Origin: BRH-c25 sp012519325
Lineage (GTDB): Bacteria; Bacillota; Clostridia; Lutisporales; Lutisporaceae
Length of the DNA: 64,000 bases
Assembly (NCBI GenBank): GCA_050950645.1
Contig: JBMNHZ010000007.1
Coordinates: 124,001-188,000 of the forward strand
Reading direction: 5' to 3'
Shown: one piece after another, positions 34,201 through 42,786 of the stretch
Position numbering within the stretch: the first letter of the stretch is position 1
Layout: every line of letters starts with the position of its first letter
The notes under the pieces: model-generated
The model's input: the letters and a program-made list of their open reading frames with translations, nothing else
What the model was told of the DNA's origin: nothing
The model's database searches: none
Position numbers and translations under genes: made by a program

Positions 34201-37200
34201 GCATTTTTCCCAAATACCCCTGTATCTTTATCGCTTGCTTCCTGATTTCCTCCCCCAAACAACGGAATTCCCAGTTCAAAGCCCGCTCTGTTTCCGTCCA
34301 GGATCACTTTAAAGGGGCCTGCGGGAATATCTATTTGGGGAAGCTCCATCTCCGGTTTCTCGGCTCCGGGGGTATCCTGATTATCCCCGCCCTCGGGAAC
34401 ACCAAATTTCAAATCCTGATCCTGCTCAAATTCCCCGAGCACTATCTCCCTGTACGTGCTTACAGAATCATATCTGTCGACCATTTCTTCATAGTTGTTA
34501 TAGAGCTGCAGTACTACCTGGTCACTGTTTCTGAAGCTTCCGATATAATCGTTGATTTCATCAGTGCCGGAAATTTCTTTGGGGCCCGCAACCGTTTCCC
34601 TTTCCGCTTCCTCAATTTTAGCGGGGTTTGTAAAGGGAGTTTTCAGATTTCCCTCAAAGTCCGGAGTCCAACTCCATTTTTTTTCTGTTTCATCATAGAT
34701 TGGCGGAGTCTTATCTCCTCCCAGAGGAACAGTGATGCTGCCGTTCATTGCTTCAACTCCGTATATCGGTACCTTTGTATCTCCTGTTTCAATTTCCCTG
34801 TATGTCTTCATTTCATTAGTGTATCTGGCTAATTCGGCATCACTTGTAGCAGTCGTTACAAATGAAGCCTTCACATCGTACCTGATACTGGTGTCATCTG
34901 CGGGAGTAGTGTTGATTTTTCGGGGCAGCATAACATAATCGAATTTCAGCAGCTTCTGCTTGCCGTCCTCCCTGTCAAAAAAGCTGTTGACATACCTGTC
35001 ATCATTGAGATACCCTACCATGGTATCCCCTGCATCGACTTTTCCGTTCTCGTTTTTATCTATATACATCTCTGCCGATTCAATACCGCTTATCCTGACC
35101 TCCTGCTCCCGTGCCATGGATTCGGAATCATAAAATATCATATAGATTGTATCCTCGTAATAGTCTTCTACCTTGATTGGAACAGGGCCGTAATACATTT
35201 GCCCGTCGTAGGCTATTGCTTCGCCCTTCATCAGATTGAAATCAAATACTTTAGCATCGGTTTCATCTATATATATATAGGTATTTGTCAAATTCCCGTC
35301 AACAAGGCTCGGCATTCCCATAACTTCACCTCTTGGTATAAAACCGAGTTTGGGTGGGTATGCTATGTACTCTGCCTTACGCCTTGCTCTTATAATATAA
35401 TCCGTATCAGTTTCTCCCCCTGCAATATCCTGAGGCAAAACATTGGGAGAATAGTCAAGGAGGATTCTTTGGTTTCTTTCCATCTCCACATAAAGGGAGT
35501 ATTGATCAGTTTCTGCATTCAGACAGGAAAGCTCCCTGGTGCGTTGTATTTTGCTGTTATCATCGGATCTTAGCTGAATAGAGACAGCTTTATCTCCTCC
35601 GACATCTACAATTTCTCCGGTGTTTATAACCGTCCATACACCGTTTACCAGTTTCTTTAATTGCACACTTTTGATTCTGAAAGCCCCCGAGGAAGCCGAT
35701 TCATTCAGCAGCAGGTTGGAACCCACATAAAGCTTCCCTTCTCCGTTTGTACCCCCATCATTATTATAAATGCTGACCACAGGCTTAATTCTGTTTAAAG
35801 CCTCATATGAGTTTGCATTTAAATACTCGTCTCCATCCTTGCACACAACTTCATACCTGAGATTATTGATGGCTGCCCGCTCCAGGTAAAGATCATCCAC
35901 CCAGGTACGAAAATAGGTATTGTCTTCCCAGCTGTTATCAAAAATGGCAAGAGCCGGCCGATCGTAATTAACATAATTCTCATTAATATTTAACAAAGGG
36001 CTGAAGGAAAAATTTATCACAGTCTCATTCCTTCCCTGTCCCGTATACTGGGCCAGTGTCAAACCGGTATGAGTTACAGCGGTAATAGCATCTCTGCTGC
36101 TTTCTGACAATTGGCTGTAATCCGCATCATTATTGGACAGGAGAACCATCCCTTGGTTCATCTCTCCTAAGATTGTATCATTAAAATGTATAGATACATG
36201 TCCCGACATGGACTTATAGAACTCATAAAGCCCATCCAGATCAGGCTGCTTCATTATGGCATAACCGTACGGATCACTGCCACTGGCATCCCATACCTTC
36301 CATACCCTGTTTTCATTTTCATAACCAAAACCGACATATCCCTTTTCTTTACCCCAATGCTCATCATCATAAGATCTTGCCGAACGGGTATGCCAGTTAT
36401 CGGCAGAACCTACAGATGATTCATAAAAATCATCGCTATTGTCATAATGAGTACCGAATCCGAATTTTTCCTTATCATAAGCAAGTCTGGTATATTTTTT
36501 CCAATCTCCCTGATTTGCTGCAAGCCCCCAGCTATCTTGAACCACGGCCATAGGAACAATGCCGCCCTTTGAGGCTTTCGGGACTGTTTCCACCAGAGGC
36601 GTAGATTCCTTAATCTCCGGTGTGACTGTAATTTCATCATTATTCGATATGATTGCGTCATCGGATATTGCAGTTTCTCCGCTTATATCAATACTCTCCA
36701 AATCTGTCACGAGAGTGGCAATGTTCATTATCGCATCCTTTTTAGCCGAGTTGTAAAGATATATTACAGTCTCTCCTCCATCCTCCGCAATATCTCCGCC
36801 CTTTGGATTGGAGAGTTTGACCCCAAAATATACTTCCTCGGACACAGTCTCTTTGTTGTCGTTAATAAGCGGAATCTCTATGGCTGCAGTCTCCTCCCCG
36901 CAGTTAAACATCAGAGTCCCCGAGGTTTCGGCAAAATCCACTCCCGCAGCTGCGGTACCTGATACTGTCTCGTAATCTATCGAAAAGACATACTGGGTTC
37001 CTCCGGTCCTTACTACCTCAAGGGTGGCAAAACCGTCGCTCCTGTTAAAGCTCATTTCCCCATCAGCAAAGGATACAATGCTTTTTACATAAGGATCGTT
37101 GTCCTGAACACACACTGTAAATCTATTGCCGTCTTCAAGGAATTCAGCATCTTCCGCACCGTAAATAGTCACAATGAAAAATTCTTCAGGCTCTGAAAGT

Positions 37201-37649
37201 TCATCATCAATTGCTCTTATTTCCAGTGACTTAACATATTCTCCCTCCTCAAAGACCAAATCCGCAAATACGGTGTCATATTCATTGTCAGGGTCAATTT
37301 CCACGTCATAAGGAGAAATAATTTCAAAGTCTTTTAATCCTGCGGCATTTGCCGTATTGCCTTCGGGAGTAACCGGTGTTATTGCCAGATTTGCAACTGC
37401 CCTGCTGTCACGTCCCCCCGTTCGGTATACGGCAATAGCTACAATATCGTCACCTTCTTCCGAGTAAAGATAGCTTTCCTCGAATATAAAAGCACCATTC
37501 GGATAAGCCTCCTCCCAGGTCTGACCGTCAGGAGCCAGCTCGTTATCAGTATTCCGGGCAAAGACCGATACTACACCTTCTGCAAAAGGCCCGAAAGCCA
37601 TCATAAAAGCCAACAGAATACAAATTGTTTTCTTTAATAGCATTTTCAT
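28260..37649 (-). CDS. Giant S-layer-anchored surface protein with Calx-beta, Fn3 and Ig-like domains
   Basis: A secreted cell-surface protein of about 3,129 residues. The N-terminal signal peptide runs to about SVFA. It is followed by two Calx-beta-like repeats (TGGRDSRAVANLAITPVTPE; DYETVSGTAAAGVDFAETSG), a very long unassigned region with acidic, calcium-type stretches and a coil-rich middle, a CARDB-like segment (VDITATVKNYGAVTASNTTL), a fibronectin type III domain (PGAPTVDKVLPRNGTVYVYF), and an Ig-like Big_3/5 domain (GKPVTLTAIVSGEG; GAHKLRAVYNGDNNYGVAE). Three C-terminal SLH domains (DTAGHWAKKDIDFITARELL; FTDVSKDAYYAPYVEWAAQN; ISPWAKADVRTIQKAG) bind pyruvylated wall polymer. The start is ATG 37649 with AGGGGTGG seven bases upstream; an in-frame ATG at 37685 lacks a site. 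Its ligand is unknown; an adhesion or scaffold role is inferred. Confidence 0.88.
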   Translation of the reverse strand: MKMLLKKTICILLAFMMAFGPFAEGVVSVFARNTDNELAPDGQTWEEAYPNGAFIFEESYLYSEEGDDIVAIAVYRTGGRDSRAVANLAITPVTPEGNTANAAGLKDFEIISPYDVEIDPDNEYDTVFADLVFEEGEYVKSLEIRAIDDELSEPEEFFIVTIYGAEDAEFLEDGNRFTVCVQDNDPYVKSIVSFADGEMSFNRSDGFATLEVVRTGGTQYVFSIDYETVSGTAAAGVDFAETSGTLMFNCGEETAAIEIPLINDNKETVSEEVYFGVKLSNPKGGDIAEDGGETVIYLYNSAKKDAIMNIATLVTDLESIDISGETAISDDAIISNNDEITVTPEIKESTPLVETVPKASKGGIVPMAVVQDSWGLAANQGDWKKYTRLAYDKEKFGFGTHYDNSDDFYESSVGSADNWHTRSARSYDDEHWGKEKGYVGFGYENENRVWKVWDASGSDPYGYAIMKQPDLDGLYEFYKSMSGHVSIHFNDTILGEMNQGMVLLSNNDADYSQLSESSRDAITAVTHTGLTLAQYTGQGRNETVINFSFSPLLNINENYVNYDRPALAIFDNSWEDNTYFRTWVDDLYLERAAINNLRYEVVCKDGDEYLNANSYEALNRIKPVVSIYNNDGGTNGEGKLYVGSNLLLNESASSGAFRIKSVQLKKLVNGVWTVINTGEIVDVGGDKAVSIQLRSDDNSKIQRTRELSCLNAETDQYSLYVEMERNQRILLDYSPNVLPQDIAGGETDTDYIIRARRKAEYIAYPPKLGFIPRGEVMGMPSLVDGNLTNTYIYIDETDAKVFDFNLMKGEAIAYDGQMYYGPVPIKVEDYYEDTIYMIFYDSESMAREQEVRISGIESAEMYIDKNENGKVDAGDTMVGYLNDDRYVNSFFDREDGKQKLLKFDYVMLPRKINTTPADDTSIRYDVKASFVTTATSDAELARYTNEMKTYREIETGDTKVPIYGVEAMNGSITVPLGGDKTPPIYDETEKKWSWTPDFEGNLKTPFTNPAKIEEAERETVAGPKEISGTDEINDYIGSFRNSDQVVLQLYNNYEEMVDRYDSVSTYREIVLGEFEQDQDLKFGVPEGGDNQDTPGAEKPEMELPQIDIPAGPFKVILDGNRAGFELGIPLFGGGNQEASDKDTGVFGKNASKYLDDMKDAVGKGAPDKNIFDQLKNAAKGLDDTGKALKPKADVDVSFMFGFSASFMWEYDEIEAQWEFDEAKIFVTFNGEVKISQRLPPLPIVYVYIIFSADVEVGLNIEVDYGFEEGLRTSQVTCTGDISLEIEVEAGVGIGVDLCKFEIFLKINTGLLIKIAATAEASGVDEFSIGAALGFRAVFLCFSFEMEAISFELTYEKGRNPDWEFEWQVFGEEMGKSGQMGKMSAGDMRGKMQPRTGLRISGRTYDEQTIGSSPKRFGIMSIPQGHGVFELGEYNTGASSKELANNLRYSSDYKLFSVNGENYILYMIDGGEGRSPVDADMLVLSKIDALGNLINPVSDSEKKYTVVDKVYAGKPEEAKDSKGDSAFDVHVDGTRIAAAWIDNRVVTPDSALEDSETEEVLKNSAANTQIKYSVYDTVYEDQGFGEAVIIGTPDDNFNFLPKTATVGDKDIVFSIKAEPYTEDELNTLDTDFKDNMIEQIKSKNGLEDEDTLDEAGAKALYPYFDFKAGNFRNMNILYGKYSTFSFGVEKDGSFKITEITPNATWQSDGTRVEQADIYPLDNDEFYLAYTTSYNYLDPDDAVDMTAKFLYLRKGAINGDGKVSLEEPLLIRKLVDSEDNAYDGIYAGTSRSEEFIDPFFSGLEFMEGRLDPDESDPELMLLFNMNNRYYVINNDNLEEITDGDLDYGEITPFFELGDNTTGDGKGDFSIGLDGKGNISAVYTSPVPYTNNNAIYMTKYDPNTGTWGKGIMLAMRGMSIYEESAEVGWTEEAIKEEYNNDDYKLVFQKPKVVVGNGGSLTLVSQTALTELEEMTNLITGETVKMPKKDGTTHYTKESTRGFYTMSFPVGTRTISSPSLILDNKVFVPGARLTPRVTFKNVGDFALRGSTDKPLKINMMHGDGTNGISLAEWSVKSNIPSGGYLDTLLQSEDTVYGQIGTQILSDPLPSDLDGKYLYFTVKEDASYGDAYNYSSLDTAKPEGISWYSTDQDMAELVLEDVSVKKGGEIVTIGGERYLPVDITATVKNYGAVTASNTTLKVEYGKTATEGGEEVINYLPVSEIGTEGVVYLWEIAFDEEVSYVTNNHDYEKDGSGNYVVQTDGTLKLNNENDLLLPLSYFDNYAEDPSDRSLKLRFLAETDTSEFDEDDNNTAFAEIPPIGSIKMADRLYVVPGEPGSFAVETESSGSGAPDIELTELQASGKTAILTDMSYDKDNKKITIESSDEGETILRVADKNTAAFKDVIVKSTGEMPGAPTVDKVLPRNGTVYVYFTPPSDTGGIPLTGYIVEAKNINDETDTISRNSVASGRYEFTGLVNGRTYKFRVAAKNAAGTGPWSEWSGNATPAEFPPEGGEYAPMDAKIPILTKEPEDATAAMGGTVNLEIAAETDDGGVLSYQWYKNLYNNTVDGSPIEGAVGTAYSPPTAQAGTVYYYCIVTNTNNNAVDNKTAKISCSPAGVTVGKGTSQITLNTGGNAVYGKPVTLTAIVSGEGSDVPTGTVRFESDYTVLEDLVPIVNGRAKYIWRNASAGAHKLRAVYNGDNNYGVAEVTAELKVTAAADEDSDDRSDTNTGNTQGNNTLDIGSIDWSQNPVSIDIGGYSTVSAQILKKMADMNQSRDIVIKGKGYTITFKKGSIKDTAGQGYIDFGMTFSKIKNDKIIAAVHFNHSGKLPGEAEIKIRIGKEYAGQALYYYYKNKETGELEFMQMAVVDEEGFATVIQSSCSDYVFADARIDVLKKSLQIPQDVIPDDTTVPYFIKDGKENILKFSAVIGNMMNIVERKENEYLFKNNEKIFTDTAGHWAKKDIDFITARELLVGTAEGVFSPEASLTRGMAVTILGRLWDADTSGFTNSRFTDVSKDAYYAPYVEWAAQNGIVAGVGNGQYAPEKVVSREEIAVILANFAEFTGIKLEETNTAAYAFADEAQISPWAKADVRTIQKAGIMSGKPGNCFDPKGKCTRAEISTILRRLIMNMVK

Positions 37650-37706
37650 TCGTTTCCACCCCTTTACTAATACTAATCCTCCCATTTGCCAATATATCTT
37701 AAAGTC

Positions 37707-37964
37707 TTACTCCCGTATGGTAAAAAGAATATCATCTACAGTCAGCCGCACAGGACTCATGGAAAGGTTCGGCCTGCCCACATCCTTCCAACGTATTGCC
37801 CCCTCCTCCAGAATAAAATCCTTGAAGTTCTTAATATCATTCAAACTATAATATGGCATTGTCTGAATCAGCTGTTTCATGTCAAAAAATACTTTGTTAT
37901 TACCTTCAAACTCTACCAGAAGAGTATAATCATCATTGGCTGTTACCTTGATAATCCTGCTCAT
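37707..37964 (-). CDS. DUF2442 domain protein
   Basis: An 85-residue protein of the DUF2442 family: the N-terminal VTANDDYTLLVEFEGNNKVFFDMK, here recognisable by the pattern of a short beta sheet followed by FDMKQLI, and the C-terminal RWKDVGRPNLSMS then VDDI. Members are often near toxin-antitoxin DUF4160 genes, but none is present here. ATG 37964 has GGGGG upstream. It lies between a LuxR-type regulator and the giant surface-protein gene on the same strand, with a terminator upstream, so it may start its own transcript. Confidence 0.8.
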   Translation of the reverse strand: MSRIIKVTANDDYTLLVEFEGNNKVFFDMKQLIQTMPYYSLNDIKNFKDFILEEGAIRWKDVGRPNLSMSPVRLTVDDILFTIRE

Positions 37965-37989
37965 GTCTTAAACCCCCTTTAAAATAAAA

Positions 37990-38021
37990 AATACCTAATT
38001 ATACAAAGTATAAAAGGTATT
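37990..38021 (-). terminator. Terminator after the LuxR-type regulator
   Basis: Read leftward, AATACCTTTTATAC and GTATAATTAGGTATT form a stem followed by TTTTATTTTAAAG, 33 bases past the regulator's stop. Confidence 0.7.
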
Positions 38022-38053
38022 TTTGTTGTTTTATATCTGCCTTTTGGAGTATT

Positions 38054-40522
38054 TTAGAATAATTTCAGTTTTTCTGCCTTTTTTATTGCAGCAATCTTTC
38101 CTTTCACTTCAAGCTTATGATATATGTTCTGCAGGTGAGTCTTGACTGTTCCTGTCGAAATATACAGGCCGGCTGCTATTTCATCACGGGTAAGCCCCTC
38201 ACTCAGAAGCTTAAGCACTTCCCTTTCCCTTTCACTCAATGCAGGGCAGCTTTGGCCAAACCTTTTCAGGCTTTTCATGTACTGCTCACAAATCAAAATA
38301 ACCCTCTTCAAATATTCGTTGCAGCTGTCTTCATTGGAAAATGACCTTAACAGGTCAAATATATAAGGAGCATTTTCGGCAAAAGGCATTACAATGCCAT
38401 CCGCCTGTCCAATTGCCAGAGCCGCTCTTAAAGCTGACTTTCCCTGTTCCATCCCGTACAAACGGTACTTTGCTGCCGCTTCATGAATATAGTTGTGTAT
38501 AAATCCAAGCTGATTGTTAAATATGGAGAAATACGGCAGGAAACTCTCAGTAAGCATCTCAAGCTCTATAAAGTTATTAGCCAGAAGAACCGCTTTTCCA
38601 TATACGATATAGTTAAAAGCCATTCCCTGGTACAGGAAATTTGCATCGTCCATATCACCCGTTTGCAGCCACTCAGGTATTTTTTTAAGCTGCCCCAGAC
38701 AGCCAAATATGTATCCTTCGCATAAATCCATGGTTGTATTGTATACGGAACTGTTTATACTGCCTACTTCAATTTTCAGCTGTTCCAGCATTTCCAGGCC
38801 TTCCTGCACCTTTCCCTGCAATATATACAGCCTTATCAGCGTGAAGCAGGCACAGATACCAATGCTTATCTGATCCTTTGTCTTAGCTTTATATACAGCC
38901 TTAAAGCCGTTCAGCTCCGCTCCGGCGAAATCACCGGTTTCAAGGGCATATTCAGCAAGGGTTAAGTATTCGCAGCCTGTACCGCAGCCGTCGGAAAGCT
39001 CGGAAAAAGCCGGAAATCCTTCGGTCATAATCTTTATTGTTTCATCCAGCTTGCCTGCCTCTTTATAATATGAATAAAGGAAATGAGGCGTACCGAAGGT
39101 AAATTCGCTTTCCCGCCTTATCACCCATGATTTTTCATCCTTAAGCAGTTCTTTTGCCCTGATTGTATATTCAATCATTCCCTCGGCATCGTTAAATACA
39201 GTAAAAATCCTGAGTATGTTAATTTCTCCAAGTATACGGTTTTTGTAATTCGGGCATATATCTTCCATTTCAAGGTATATTTGTTCCAATTCGTTGAGGC
39301 GCTGTATACCCTTCAGTGCTCTTTCCTGTTCACCACTTATGAGTTCTTGGAATATATAATGAATATATGCAATAGGGTATCTTATGAGCGTCTCTTTGGG
39401 GATGCACTCAAACATTTCACGGATGCCGTCAAATTCTTCAAATTCAACAGTAATTTTTCCCGCATCGTTCAACAGCTTAAGTATGTATTCCGACTCTTTC
39501 GCCCTGTTCAGAAATCCATAAGCGGCAGTATACTGACCCTTGCTCAAATGCCATTCTCCAATACGCTTGAAAAGTTCAATTATCCCGGAGTCCTCAAAGT
39601 TTTGCTTCCTCCTCAGAAAATCCAACAGTACATTATGTATCTTATAAATCCCGGTTGCTTCGTCATAATCAATAAAGGCGTTTTCTTTATACAGCTTTTT
39701 CAAAATTGCTTCTGCGCCCGGCTGCTTCAGTACAAATTCAGCCTGTTCCGCAGTAAAGCTCTCCATTACAGCAAGCTTTAAGAGAAACTGTCTGATTAAT
39801 TTATCGTAAGGCTCATAAAGGTTTCTCTCCACCAATTCATCTATAGTGCTGCTTATTCCCACCGGAATACCCTTTTTCAAGCCGATGATTATGAGATATA
39901 TCATGGAGACCCATCCGCCCGTGTATTGTGCAACCTTTGCCATTTCTTTCGGTGAAGATGGGTATTTCATCAACTCAAAATACCGCTTAATCTCATCATT
40001 TTCAAATTTCAAACTGTGATGCGTCATAGAAAAGCATTGGGAGGTCAATTCTGCAAAGCGGATATTTGTCATATCCCTCATAATCAATACTATATGCAAA
40101 TTAGGGATTTCTTCCCTTACTATATAGCTTATCAGGTTGAAATTTCCAGGGCTGGCAGCAAGGTGAAAATCATCAATGACCAGAACGGTGTCCTTTTTAT
40201 ATTCAATACTGACTATTATCTCAAGTATCTTTGCAGTCTGAGGTGCATCAGTAGGAAAACCGAGACTTTTAAGCTGCTCTCCAAGCTGCTTGTTATACTG
40301 TGCAATTTGTGTTGTAAGCCTGTCCCAGAAGTACACCGTCGATCCGTCAGAAGCGATGAGAGATACCCATATGGGATTTATTCTCTTATGCTTAAGAAAT
40401 TCACGCACAGCAGTAGTTTTACCATATCCCATGGGTGCGGCAACTATAAATAGCGGGTATTCCAATATGCCCGCAAGAAGCTTGTTTATTCTCTCCCTGG
40501 AAAGAATACGCACCGCATTCAC
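38054..40522 (-). CDS. MalT-like STAND ATPase with C-terminal LuxR HTH
   Basis: A large transcription regulator, 822 residues, of the MalT/LAL type. The N-terminal NTPase has Walker A (FIVAAPMGYGKTTAV, about 26-40), Walker B (VLVIDDFHLA) and the conserved STAND winged-helix region. The middle (about 340-740) is helical with TPR-like repeats (YGFLNRAKESEYILKLL) that normally sense an inducer. The C-terminal LuxR DNA-binding domain is clear: CPALSEREREVLKLLSEGL and GLYISTGTVKTHLQNIYHKL. Such proteins activate transcription on binding ATP and a ligand; the ligand here is unknown. The GTG start lacks a strong ribosome site. Candidate targets are the adjacent decarboxylase or surface-protein genes (inference). 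Confidence 0.9.
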   Translation of the reverse strand: MNAVRILSRERINKLLAGILEYPLFIVAAPMGYGKTTAVREFLKHKRINPIWVSLIASDGSTVYFWDRLTTQIAQYNKQLGEQLKSLGFPTDAPQTAKILEIIVSIEYKKDTVLVIDDFHLAASPGNFNLISYIVREEIPNLHIVLIMRDMTNIRFAELTSQCFSMTHHSLKFENDEIKRYFELMKYPSSPKEMAKVAQYTGGWVSMIYLIIIGLKKGIPVGISSTIDELVERNLYEPYDKLIRQFLLKLAVMESFTAEQAEFVLKQPGAEAILKKLYKENAFIDYDEATGIYKIHNVLLDFLRRKQNFEDSGIIELFKRIGEWHLSKGQYTAAYGFLNRAKESEYILKLLNDAGKITVEFEEFDGIREMFECIPKETLIRYPIAYIHYIFQELISGEQERALKGIQRLNELEQIYLEMEDICPNYKNRILGEINILRIFTVFNDAEGMIEYTIRAKELLKDEKSWVIRRESEFTFGTPHFLYSYYKEAGKLDETIKIMTEGFPAFSELSDGCGTGCEYLTLAEYALETGDFAGAELNGFKAVYKAKTKDQISIGICACFTLIRLYILQGKVQEGLEMLEQLKIEVGSINSSVYNTTMDLCEGYIFGCLGQLKKIPEWLQTGDMDDANFLYQGMAFNYIVYGKAVLLANNFIELEMLTESFLPYFSIFNNQLGFIHNYIHEAAAKYRLYGMEQGKSALRAALAIGQADGIVMPFAENAPYIFDLLRSFSNEDSCNEYLKRVILICEQYMKSLKRFGQSCPALSEREREVLKLLSEGLTRDEIAAGLYISTGTVKTHLQNIYHKLEVKGKIAAIKKAEKLKLF

Positions 40523-40586
40523 CGCCGTAACATTTTTAAATTGCTCTAATTATAATGCAATATGTGTGAAATTTCAATTTTTTTGC

Positions 40587-40709
40587 CTAAAAAAGACATG
40601 GGAAAACCTTCCCCAGTAATACGACCATTGCGTAAAATACAGAAATAACTATAAATATTCCAAGCATCCCAAGTCCCATAACTTTTATGCTCTCAAAAAA
40701 TACATCCAT
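40587..40709 (-). CDS. OadG-like small membrane subunit (sodium-pump decarboxylase gamma family)
   Basis: A 40-residue peptide with a single transmembrane helix: FFESIKVMGLGMLGIFIVIS then YAMVVLLGKVFP. The pattern of a short N-terminus, the ESIKVMGLGM motif and one helix is that of gamma subunits of sodium-translocating decarboxylases (OadG/MmdC). The ATG at 40709 follows GAGGTGAAAAAAGAAT. It lies 35 bases downstream of the interrupted beta-subunit gene, on the same strand. Gamma subunits are usually longer (about 60-120 residues), so this is a minimal version. Confidence 0.7.
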   Translation of the reverse strand: MDVFFESIKVMGLGMLGIFIVISVFYAMVVLLGKVFPCLF

Positions 40710-40744
40710 ATTCTTTTTTCACCTCTTTACCCTTTATCAAAACA

Positions 40745-41845
40745 CTATTTAACCAGTGCAAGTATCAGGCCTCCGGCAATTATTGAACCGATCTGCCCGG
40801 CTACATTTGCACTTACCGCCTGCATCAATATGAAATTCGTAGGGTCGGCTTTCTGGGCTTCCCTTTGGATTACTCTGGATTACATTGGAAAAGCCGATAT
40901 TCCTGCCGCTCCAACCATTGGATTAATTTTATTCTTCGTGAATAGATTCAGGAACTTGGCAAACAATACGCCCCCGGCGGTATCAAATACAAAGGCAACA
41001 AGGCCCATTGATATTATTTTGATAGTATCGAAATTAAGAAACTTATCTGCAGACATTGTAGAACCAGTAGTAATACCGAGCAGTATTGTAACCAGATTTG
41101 CAAGTTCGTTCTGTGCAGATTTTGCAAGCCTGTCCGTAACTCCGCATTCCCTGAGCAGATTACCAAACATCAGAAAGCCTACAAGAGCTACGCTTACAGG
41201 AGCAATCATTCCTGCTATCACTGTAACGACTATCGGGAACAATATTTTGACCTTCTTGGACACCGAACGCTCCTCATAGGGCATCCTTATTTTTCTTTCT
41301 TCCAAAGTTGTAAGCGCCCTTATAACCGGAGGCTGAATAATCGGCACCAATGACATATATGAGTATGCAGCAACCGAGATAGGCGCCAACAAATGCTCGG
41401 CAAACTGTGACGCCACATATATGGATGTAGGCCCGTCCGCTGCGCCTATTATTCCTATGGATGCCGCTTCCTTAAGACTGTACCCCATTAACGCGGCCAT
41501 TGACATGGTGAAGAATATTCCAAACTGTGCCGCCCCACCAAAAAGAAGCATTTTGGGATTTGTCAGAAGCGGGCCAAAATCTATCATTGCTCCCACTGCC
41601 ACAAATATCAATAGCGGAAAGAGTTCCGACTTAATACCTGCTTCATAAAGATCAAACAGGGGCTTCATTCCTCCTGTTTAAAAAACCAAAGGTATATTTG
41701 CCATTATTGCCCCAAAGCCCATAGGCAGAAGCAAAACCGGCTCATATTCCTTCGCAATGGCTAGATAAATAAGTATGCCTCCTATCAGCAGCATGACAAC
41801 ATTACCTAACTCAATAGATTTGATTCCAACTAATAAGCTCTCCAT
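40745..41845 (-). pseudogene. oadB: Sodium-translocating decarboxylase beta subunit with two in-frame TAA codons
   Basis: The 366-codon frame from ATG 41845 (AGGAGAG upstream) to 40745 reads as a full OadB/GcdB/MmdB beta subunit, the membrane Na+ pump. Visible are GIKSIELGNVVMLLIGGILI, LLLPMGFGAIMANIPL, FPLLIFVAVGAMIDFGPLL, GIIGAADGPTSIYVASQFA, LANLVTILLGITTGSTMSA, and FILMQAVSANVAGQIGS. Two TAA codons interrupt it, at 41678-41680 (after ANIPLVF) and at 40880-40882 (after GISAFPM). Both lie in otherwise well-aligned sequence and neither shifts the frame. An AGGAGG directly before ATG 41668 might allow internal initiation, giving a 262-residue fragment. No carboxyltransferase (alpha) gene is nearby. 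Probably a recent pseudogene, or sequencing error. Confidence 0.85.
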
Positions 41846-41912
41846 TATTTACTCTCCTGATAACATAGTAATAAGTATTTATGTAAATCACACATAAGTT
41901 ATACTCTAATAG

Positions 41913-41952
41913 AAAAACTCGTAAATGTAAAACAATACATTTACGAGTTTTT
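41913..41952. terminator. Bidirectional terminator between rex and oadB
   Basis: AAAAACTCGTAAATGTA and TACATTTACGAGTTTTT form a perfect stem with a T-run on either strand. It would end the rex transcript. Confidence 0.85.
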
Positions 41953-42021
41953 GGCTGTTAACTATAAACTGCTTGTATTCGCACAAAACAGAAGCATATA
42001 CCTCATAAAACCTGCATGAAT

Positions 42022-42675
42022 CTACTTTCTTTTCTTTTTAAGATCCTCCCGCTCCTTGAGAAGGTATGATATCGTAAACAAACTCTCGCTTAAGTGAACA
42101 TTTTCAATAATAACATCACTGTTTAGCTTAAGGTCGACGGGAGCGAAATTCCATATTCCCATTATTCCACAATTCACCAGTGTCTCTGCTATTTTCTGGG
42201 TTCCTTCCTTTGGTGTGCATAAAATAGCTATTTCTATGCCGTTATCCTTAATGAAGTTTTCTACCTCTTCAATGGGCAAAACCTTGTGCCCTTTTACTAC
42301 ATCTCCTATTTTCTTGGGGTTATTGTCAAACATACCGTACAGAATGAAACCACTTTCTTCAAAGTAGGTATAATTTGCTATGGCTCTTCCTACATTCCCT
42401 GCGCCTATTATTATTGTCCTATATGTCCTGTTCAGGCCAAGTATATTCCCCAGTTCATTATACAGTTCCTCCACATTGTAGCCATATCCCTGCTGCCCGA
42501 AGCCTCCGAAGCAATTTAAGTCCTGTCTTATTTGTGAGGCTGTAAAACCTGTAATCCGACTTAGCTCTTGTGAAGATACCCTCCTTATGTCATGGTGCAA
42601 TAAGTCACCTAAATATCTGTGATATTTCGGAAGGCGTCTGACCACAGCCATCGATATATTGCTTAATCTCTCCAT
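42022..42675 (-). CDS. rex: Redox-sensing transcriptional repressor Rex
   Basis: A 217-residue dimeric repressor that senses the NADH/NAD+ ratio and controls fermentation, hydrogen and respiration genes in Gram-positive bacteria. The N-terminal winged helix includes RRLPKYHRYLGDLL and SSQELSRITGFTASQIRQDL (19-residue core GFTASQIRQDLNCFGGFG); the Rossmann domain has IIIGAGNVGRAIANYTYFEE; the C-terminal domain-swapped helix is LSESLFTISYLLKEREDLK. ATG 42675 follows AGGGGTAGATAGA. The upstream promoter overlaps a Rex-like palindrome, implying autoregulation. hydA and fdhA in this window are natural candidate targets, but I found no convincing Rex site there. Confidence 0.96.
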   Translation of the reverse strand: MERLSNISMAVVRRLPKYHRYLGDLLHHDIRRVSSQELSRITGFTASQIRQDLNCFGGFGQQGYGYNVEELYNELGNILGLNRTYRTIIIGAGNVGRAIANYTYFEESGFILYGMFDNNPKKIGDVVKGHKVLPIEEVENFIKDNGIEIAILCTPKEGTQKIAETLVNCGIMGIWNFAPVDLKLNSDVIIENVHLSESLFTISYLLKEREDLKKKRK

Positions 42676-42786
42676 TCTATCTACCCCTAACCCTATGAAC
42701 TAATCCAACAGCCTAAAAAAGCAGCTGAACAAATATCTTCCTTACTGCACTAAATCATTCATGCTTACTCATGGTTTAGTAAATTT

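Noticed and set aside
41678..41680. Recoding of TAA in oadB
   Set aside because: TAA reassignment would affect every gene in the window, and other genes here end normally with TAA. Nonsense mutation or error is the better explanation.
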